A DNA stretch of 64,000 nt. Source: Taishania pollutisoli (GTDB lineage: Bacteria > Bacteroidota > Bacteroidia > Flavobacteriales_D > Crocinitomicaceae). Shown in pieces: positions 60,565 through 64,000 of the stretch; position 1 is the first letter of the stretch, and every line of letters starts with the position of its first letter. Location of the stretch: positions 124,001-188,000 of the forward strand of contig NZ_JACVEL010000002.1 in NCBI RefSeq assembly GCF_014518315.1, given 5' to 3'. The notes beneath the pieces were generated by a model. The model had not been told where the DNA came from. It made no database searches and was given only the letters and a program-made list of their open reading frames with translations. The position numbers and the translations under genes were made by a program.

Positions 60565-61287
60565 ATGGGACAAAAAACAAATCCAATAGGAAATAGATTA
60601 GGTTTCATCCACGGATGGGAGTCTAATTGGTACGGTGGAGATAACTACAAAGATAAGTTAGTAGAGGACGATAAGATCCGTAAATATCTTCACGCTCGTT
60701 TGTCTAGAGCTTCGATCGCTAAAATTATTATTGAGCGTACGTTGAAGCTTGTCACTGTTACTATTAACACTGCAAGACCAGGAGTTATCATCGGTAAAGG
60801 TGGGCAAGAGGTTGACAAGCTGAAAGAAGAGTTGAAAAAATTGACGAAGAAAGAAATCCAAATCAACATTTTCGAGGTGAAACGTCCTGAATTGGATGCT
60901 CGTTTGGTTGCAGATGGAATCGCTCGTCAGTTGGAAGCTCGTATTTCATTCAGAAGAGCAATTAAAATGGCTATCGCGAGCACGATGCGCATGGGAGCTG
61001 AAGGAATCAAAGTGAAGATCTCCGGACGTTTGAATGGCGCAGAAATGGCTCGCTCAGAGATGTACAAGGATGGACGTACTCCGTTACATACGTTCAGAGC
61101 AGACATCGATTATGCAATTTCCGAAGCACACACGACTTATGGTCGTTTAGGTATCAAGGTGTGGATATGTAAAGGTGAGGTTTACGGAAAACGCGATTTG
61201 TCACCAAATGTTGGGCAAGCTCAATCTTCTGGAAAAACAGGAGGACAGGGAAGAAAACCTGCAGGTGCTAAAAGAAAGAAAAAGTAA
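60565..61287 (+). CDS. rpsC: Ribosomal protein S3
   Basis: 240 residues: [23 protein letters not shown], the KH motif [17 protein letters not shown], and the C-terminal domain [30 protein letters not shown]. The C-terminal extension is basic, ending AGAKRKKK. Confidence 0.96.
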   Translation: MGQKTNPIGNRLGFIHGWESNWYGGDNYKDKLVEDDKIRKYLHARLSRASIAKIIIERTLKLVTVTINTARPGVIIGKGGQEVDKLKEELKKLTKKEIQINIFEVKRPELDARLVADGIARQLEARISFRRAIKMAIASTMRMGAEGIKVKISGRLNGAEMARSEMYKDGRTPLHTFRADIDYAISEAHTTYGRLGIKVWICKGEVYGKRDLSPNVGQAQSSGKTGGQGRKPAGAKRKKK

Positions 61288-61311
61288 TTAGGACAGTAAA
61301 ATTTTAGAAAA

Positions 61312-61740
61312 ATGTTACAGCCAAAAAGAACCAAATTTAGAAAAGCACAGAAGGGAAGAAACCGTGGTCTTGCTCACAGAGGAAGCACCGTAGCATTCGG
61401 ATCTTTTGCGCTGAAAACTTTGGAACCGGGATGGATCACATCCCGTCAGATCGAAGCTTCCCGTATCGCAGTTACGCGTTACATGAAGCGTGAAGGTAAA
61501 GTATGGATCCGTATCTTCCCAGACAAACCAGTTACGTCAAAACCAGCTGAAGTACGTATGGGTAAAGGTAAAGGAGCTCCTAGTCACTGGGTGGCAGTTG
61601 TTAAACCGGGACGTATTTTATTTGAAGCGGACGGAGTACCTTACGAAATTGCAAAAGAAGCAATGCGTTTGGCAGCTCAGAAATTACCGGTTAAGTGTAA
61701 ATTCATCGTCCGTAATGATTTTGTAGTTCCAGAAAAATAG
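61312..61740 (+). CDS. rplP: Ribosomal protein L16
   Basis: 142 residues: [24 protein letters not shown] and [29 protein letters not shown]-type segment ([21 protein letters not shown]). Normal length. Confidence 0.96.
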   Translation: MLQPKRTKFRKAQKGRNRGLAHRGSTVAFGSFALKTLEPGWITSRQIEASRIAVTRYMKREGKVWIRIFPDKPVTSKPAEVRMGKGKGAPSHWVAVVKPGRILFEADGVPYEIAKEAMRLAAQKLPVKCKFIVRNDFVVPEK

Positions 61741-61747
61741 TCGTAAA

Positions 61748-61942
61748 ATGAAGCAGCAAGAAATCACAAAATTATCTCTTGAAGACGTGAAAAACCGTAT
61801 TGCGGATTTGAACGGACAATTGTCGAAAATCAAGTTAAATCACAAAGTTTCTCCATTGGAAAATCCACTTCAGATTCGCAAGATGAGAAGAACGGTTGCC
61901 CAGTTGAAAACTGAGTTAACAAAACGTGAAAAACAAGCTTAA
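61748..61942 (+). CDS. rpmC: Ribosomal protein L29
   Basis: 64 residues: [29 protein letters not shown] and [19 protein letters not shown]. Located at the tunnel exit beside L23. Confidence 0.94.
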   Translation: MKQQEITKLSLEDVKNRIADLNGQLSKIKLNHKVSPLENPLQIRKMRRTVAQLKTELTKREKQA

Positions 61943-61970
61943 TCGCTTGTCATTCAAAAAAATGATTACA

Positions 61971-62228
61971 ATGGAAGAGCGTAATTTAAGAAAAGAACGT
62001 ATCGGTGTTGTTACAAGCGATAAGATGGACAAATCTATCGTTGTATCCGTTGAAAGAAAAGTAAAACACCCTAAGTATGGTAAGTTTGTCAAAAAAACTA
62101 CTAAATTTGTGGCCCACGATGAGAAAAATGACTCCAATATCGGAGATACAGTTCGTATCATGGAAACACGTCCTTTGTCAAAAACAAAGAACTGGAGATT
62201 AGTAGAAATTGTTGAGCGAGCTAAATAA
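61971..62228 (+). CDS. rpsQ: Ribosomal protein S17
   Basis: 85 residues from the ATG at 61971 ([25 protein letters not shown]). The open frame reaches back to 61926 and would overlap rpmC, but the family N-terminus in Bacteroidota is ME(K/E)RNLRKERIG, so the shorter form is chosen; ATG at 61962 is the only other candidate. Confidence 0.93.
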   Translation: MEERNLRKERIGVVTSDKMDKSIVVSVERKVKHPKYGKFVKKTTKFVAHDEKNDSNIGDTVRIMETRPLSKTKNWRLVEIVERAK

Positions 62229-62237
62229 TTTTAAGTA

Positions 62238-62606
62238 ATGATACAGAGTGAATCAAGACTTACAGTAGCAGATAACTCCGGAGCGAAGGAGGTGTTGTGC
62301 ATCCGTGTATTGGGTGGTACAAAACGTCGTTACGCTTCTGTCGGAGACAAAATCGTAGTTGCTGTTAAGAGCGCAGCGCCCTCTGGAGCCGTTAAAAAGG
62401 GAGCGGTTGCCAAGGCAGTAGTAGTAAGAACAAAAAAAGAAGTACGTCGTGCGGACGGTTCTTACATTCGTTTCGATGATAACGCGTGCGTTATCTTGAA
62501 TCAGGCGGGGGACATGAGAGGAACCCGTATTTTCGGACCAGTTGCTCGTGAGCTACGTGAAAACGATTATATGAAGATCGTTTCATTGGCTCCTGAGGTA
62601 CTTTAA
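62238..62606 (+). CDS. rplN: Ribosomal protein L14
   Basis: 122 residues: [27 protein letters not shown] and [28 protein letters not shown]. Canonical. Confidence 0.97.
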   Translation: MIQSESRLTVADNSGAKEVLCIRVLGGTKRRYASVGDKIVVAVKSAAPSGAVKKGAVAKAVVVRTKKEVRRADGSYIRFDDNACVILNQAGDMRGTRIFGPVARELRENDYMKIVSLAPEVL

Positions 62607-62610
62607 ATGA

Positions 62611-62937
62611 ATGGAAGTCATGCAACAGAAATTACACATTAAAGTAGGTGACACTGTTAAGGTTATTAGCGGTACGTCACGTAATCAGGAAGGAAAAATC
62701 CTTGCGATTGACAGAAAGAAATCCCGTGCAATTGTGGAAGGAGTGAACATCGTTAAGAAACACTCTAAGCCAAGCGCACAAGACCCTCAGGGAGGAATCG
62801 TGGAGAAAGAAGCAAGTATTCACATTTCAAACCTTATGGTTGTTCACAACGGCGAGGCAACACGCATCGGACGTAAGTTGAACAAAGAAGGAAAATTAGT
62901 TCGTTATTCAAAAAAGTCAGGGGAGGAGATTAAATAA
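62611..62937 (+). CDS. rplX: Ribosomal protein L24
   Basis: 108 residues: [25 protein letters not shown] is the KOW motif. The ATG at 62611 is used; the ATG at 62620 (MQQKLHIK) is equally compatible with the family and has a GGAAG a few bases upstream. The stop overlaps rplE by one base (TAATG). Confidence 0.93.
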   Translation: MEVMQQKLHIKVGDTVKVISGTSRNQEGKILAIDRKKSRAIVEGVNIVKKHSKPSAQDPQGGIVEKEASIHISNLMVVHNGEATRIGRKLNKEGKLVRYSKKSGEEIK

Positions 62938-63488
62938 TGAGTTATACACCACGACTTAAGGAAAAGTATAAAGCAGAGATTATCCCTGCTTTGACTGAAC
63001 AGTTCGGATACAAGTCTAGTATGCGTGTACCGAAACTGACAAAAATTGTTTTGAGCCAGGGATTGGGTGATGCTGTAGCCGACAAGAAAATTGTTGAAAC
63101 TGCAGTAGACGAATTATCCAGAATCGCCGGACAAAAAGCAGTATCGACAAATTCCAAAAAGGACATCTCTAACTTTAAGTTGAGAAAAGGAATGCCGATC
63201 GGGACAAAAGTAACGTTGAGAGGAGATAATATGTATGATTTCCTGGATCGTTTGATCTCTATCGCACTTCCGAGAACTCGTGACTTCAGAGGGGTGAGCC
63301 CGAAAGGATTTGATGGACGCGGAAACTTCAACTATGGAGTGAAAGAACACATCATTTTCCCGGAAATTGATATCGATAAAGTGAACCGCATTTTAGGAAT
63401 GGATATTACGTTCGTGACAACTGCTGAGACAGACGAAGAAGGTAGAGCATTGTTGGATGCATTCGGATTCCCATTTATAAAAAAATAA
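62937..63488 (+). CDS. rplE: Ribosomal protein L5
   Basis: 183 residues: [20 protein letters not shown], the 5S rRNA-binding loop [25 protein letters not shown], and [30 protein letters not shown] (partly quoted). Canonical length. Confidence 0.96.
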   Translation: MSYTPRLKEKYKAEIIPALTEQFGYKSSMRVPKLTKIVLSQGLGDAVADKKIVETAVDELSRIAGQKAVSTNSKKDISNFKLRKGMPIGTKVTLRGDNMYDFLDRLISIALPRTRDFRGVSPKGFDGRGNFNYGVKEHIIFPEIDIDKVNRILGMDITFVTTAETDEEGRALLDAFGFPFIKK

Positions 63489-63491
63489 GAG

Positions 63492-63806
63492 ATGGCAAAA
63501 GAATCAATGAAAGCGCGTGAGCGCAAAAGAGAAAAACTCAACGCACGTTACGCGAAAAGACGTGAGGAATTGGTAAAGGTGTTAAAATCTGCTGATAACT
63601 CAGACGAAGTCGGAGCTGCGAAATGGGATGCAATGATGGCATTGCAAAAATTGCCTGCTAACTCTGCAAAAAACAGACAGCACAACCGTTGTGGTCTTAC
63701 AGGACGTCCAAGAGGTTACATGCGTCAGTTTGGTATTTCACGTGTTACTTTCCGTGAAATGGCATTGGCAGGAAAAATCCCGGGAGTAAAAAAAGCAAGC
63801 TGGTAA
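63492..63806 (+). CDS. rpsN: Ribosomal protein S14 (long, zinc-free form)
   Basis: 104 residues: [27 protein letters not shown], then [31 protein letters not shown]. It has one cysteine and no zinc-binding CxxC pairs, so it is the C-minus form. It carries about 15 residues ([15 protein letters not shown] region) more than the ~89-residue S14 that I know from other Bacteroidota, giving an E. coli-like length. Confidence 0.94.
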   Translation: MAKESMKARERKREKLNARYAKRREELVKVLKSADNSDEVGAAKWDAMMALQKLPANSAKNRQHNRCGLTGRPRGYMRQFGISRVTFREMALAGKIPGVKKASW

Positions 63807-63818
63807 AAAATATTTTTA

Positions 63819-63826
63819 TATATTTG
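63819..63826 (+). promoter_or_regulatory. Internal promoter -7 element (TATATTTG) before rpsH
   Basis: Exact TAnnTTTG match inside the 107-base rpsN-rpsH gap. Transcription would start near 63831, giving an ~83-base leader that contains the next stem-loop. Confidence 0.6.
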
Positions 63827-63859
63827 CAGCCCAATTTTGTATTATTAACTGATTAAAGG

Positions 63860-63889
63860 TTCGGTATGTCATTTTTATGGCATACCGAA
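63860..63889 (+). promoter_or_regulatory. Stem-loop in the rpsH leader
   Basis: TTCGGTATG (63860-63868) pairs with CATACCGAA (63881-63889) around a 12-base loop in which CA and TG can extend the stem past a mismatch. A T-run comes 15 bases later, too far for a classic terminator. Confidence 0.6.
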
Positions 63890-63913
63890 AACCATAATCG
63901 CAATTTTTTTTAT

Positions 63914-64000
63914 ATGTATACAGATCCAATAGCAGATTATCTGACGCGTATTCGTAACGCAAGTTCTGCTGGCTTGAAAACAGTTGAGATCCCTGCATCT
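63914..64000 (+). CDS. rpsH: Ribosomal protein S8, N-terminal fragment (runs off window)
   Basis: 29 codons before the window ends. The translation MYTDPIADYLTRIRNASSAG followed by LKTVEIPAS matches the S8 N-terminus. It follows rpsN after a 107-base gap, far more than elsewhere in this cluster. Confidence 0.93.
   Translation, partial: MYTDPIADYLTRIRNASSAGLKTVEIPAS

Overview
The window comes from a member of the Bacteroidota, most likely the order Flavobacteriales; a Fluviicola- or Crocinitomicaceae-like genus is my inference and was not tested. Several signs agree. Promoters follow the Bacteroidota pattern (TTG about 19-21 bases before TAnnTTTG). Three proteins end in type IX secretion (T9SS) sorting domains. 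There are typical Bacteroidota families (DUF2795, DUF2141, S46 peptidase, murF-alr fusion, DUF6624, DUF6157), and the S12-S7-EF-G-S10-L3... ribosomal order is intact. No rRNA, tRNA, CRISPR array, prophage or insertion sequence was recognised.

Layout. 1-4.8 kb: the end of a SNF2-type helicase, two membrane proteins (DUF808, DoxX) and an unknown exported protein. 4.9-10.5 kb: an overlapping envelope cluster with a MurF-alanine racemase fusion whose MurF half looks degenerate, an LTA-synthase-like enzyme and a GT-C glycosyltransferase. 10.6-13.6 kb: a T9SS cargo protein and a DNA2/IGHMBP2-type helicase. 13.6-19 kb (minus strand): two adjacent ECF sigma factor loci, each followed by a membrane-spanning anti-sigma-like protein. 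One of these carries a ten-rung SG(T/A)S beta-helix; the other carries a c-type cytochrome domain. 19.6-20.4 kb: a 146-bp tandem repeat built on a palindromic element whose relatives recur near 41.8 kb. 20.4-29.8 kb: methyltransferase-VanW pair, mutS, lipoprotein, ArnT-like transferase, dnaB, and an exported protein of uncertain role. 29.9-33.1 kb: SulP anion transporter plus beta-carbonic anhydrase (a probable bicarbonate unit) and rdgB. 33.1-36 kb (minus): DUF6624, a GldN-like protein, DUF6157, DUF4180. 36-37 kb: smpB-ruvX.

37-39 kb holds a cobalamin riboswitch with its own promoter. It controls one gene: a beta-propeller, BtuG-like protein that ends in a T9SS sorting domain and is followed at once by a strong terminator. 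39.3-41.5 kb: a DPP11-type S46 peptidase. 42-46.6 kb: M61 peptidase, a pseudo-receiver/adenylate cyclase/HD fusion, and a PduO-type cobalamin adenosyltransferase overlapping it by 4 bases, then DUF2141. 46.7-50 kb: DUF2795, ACP phosphodiesterase and two exported proteins. 50.3-54 kb: pdhB and an AlgI/AlgX-like O-acetylation pair.

54-64 kb is the ribosomal protein supercluster from rpsL to the start of rpsH, which runs off the window. It is interrupted by three stem-loops: at the 5' end of the rpsL transcript, between rpsJ and rplC, and in an unusually long rpsN-rpsH gap that also contains a promoter.

The observations I rate highest are the haem-bearing anti-sigma candidate, the riboswitch-controlled T9SS-exported propeller, the cyclase-phosphohydrolase fusion with a receiver that has lost its phosphorylation site, the degenerate MurF domain, and a set of genes whose promoters imply leaderless or nearly leaderless mRNAs.
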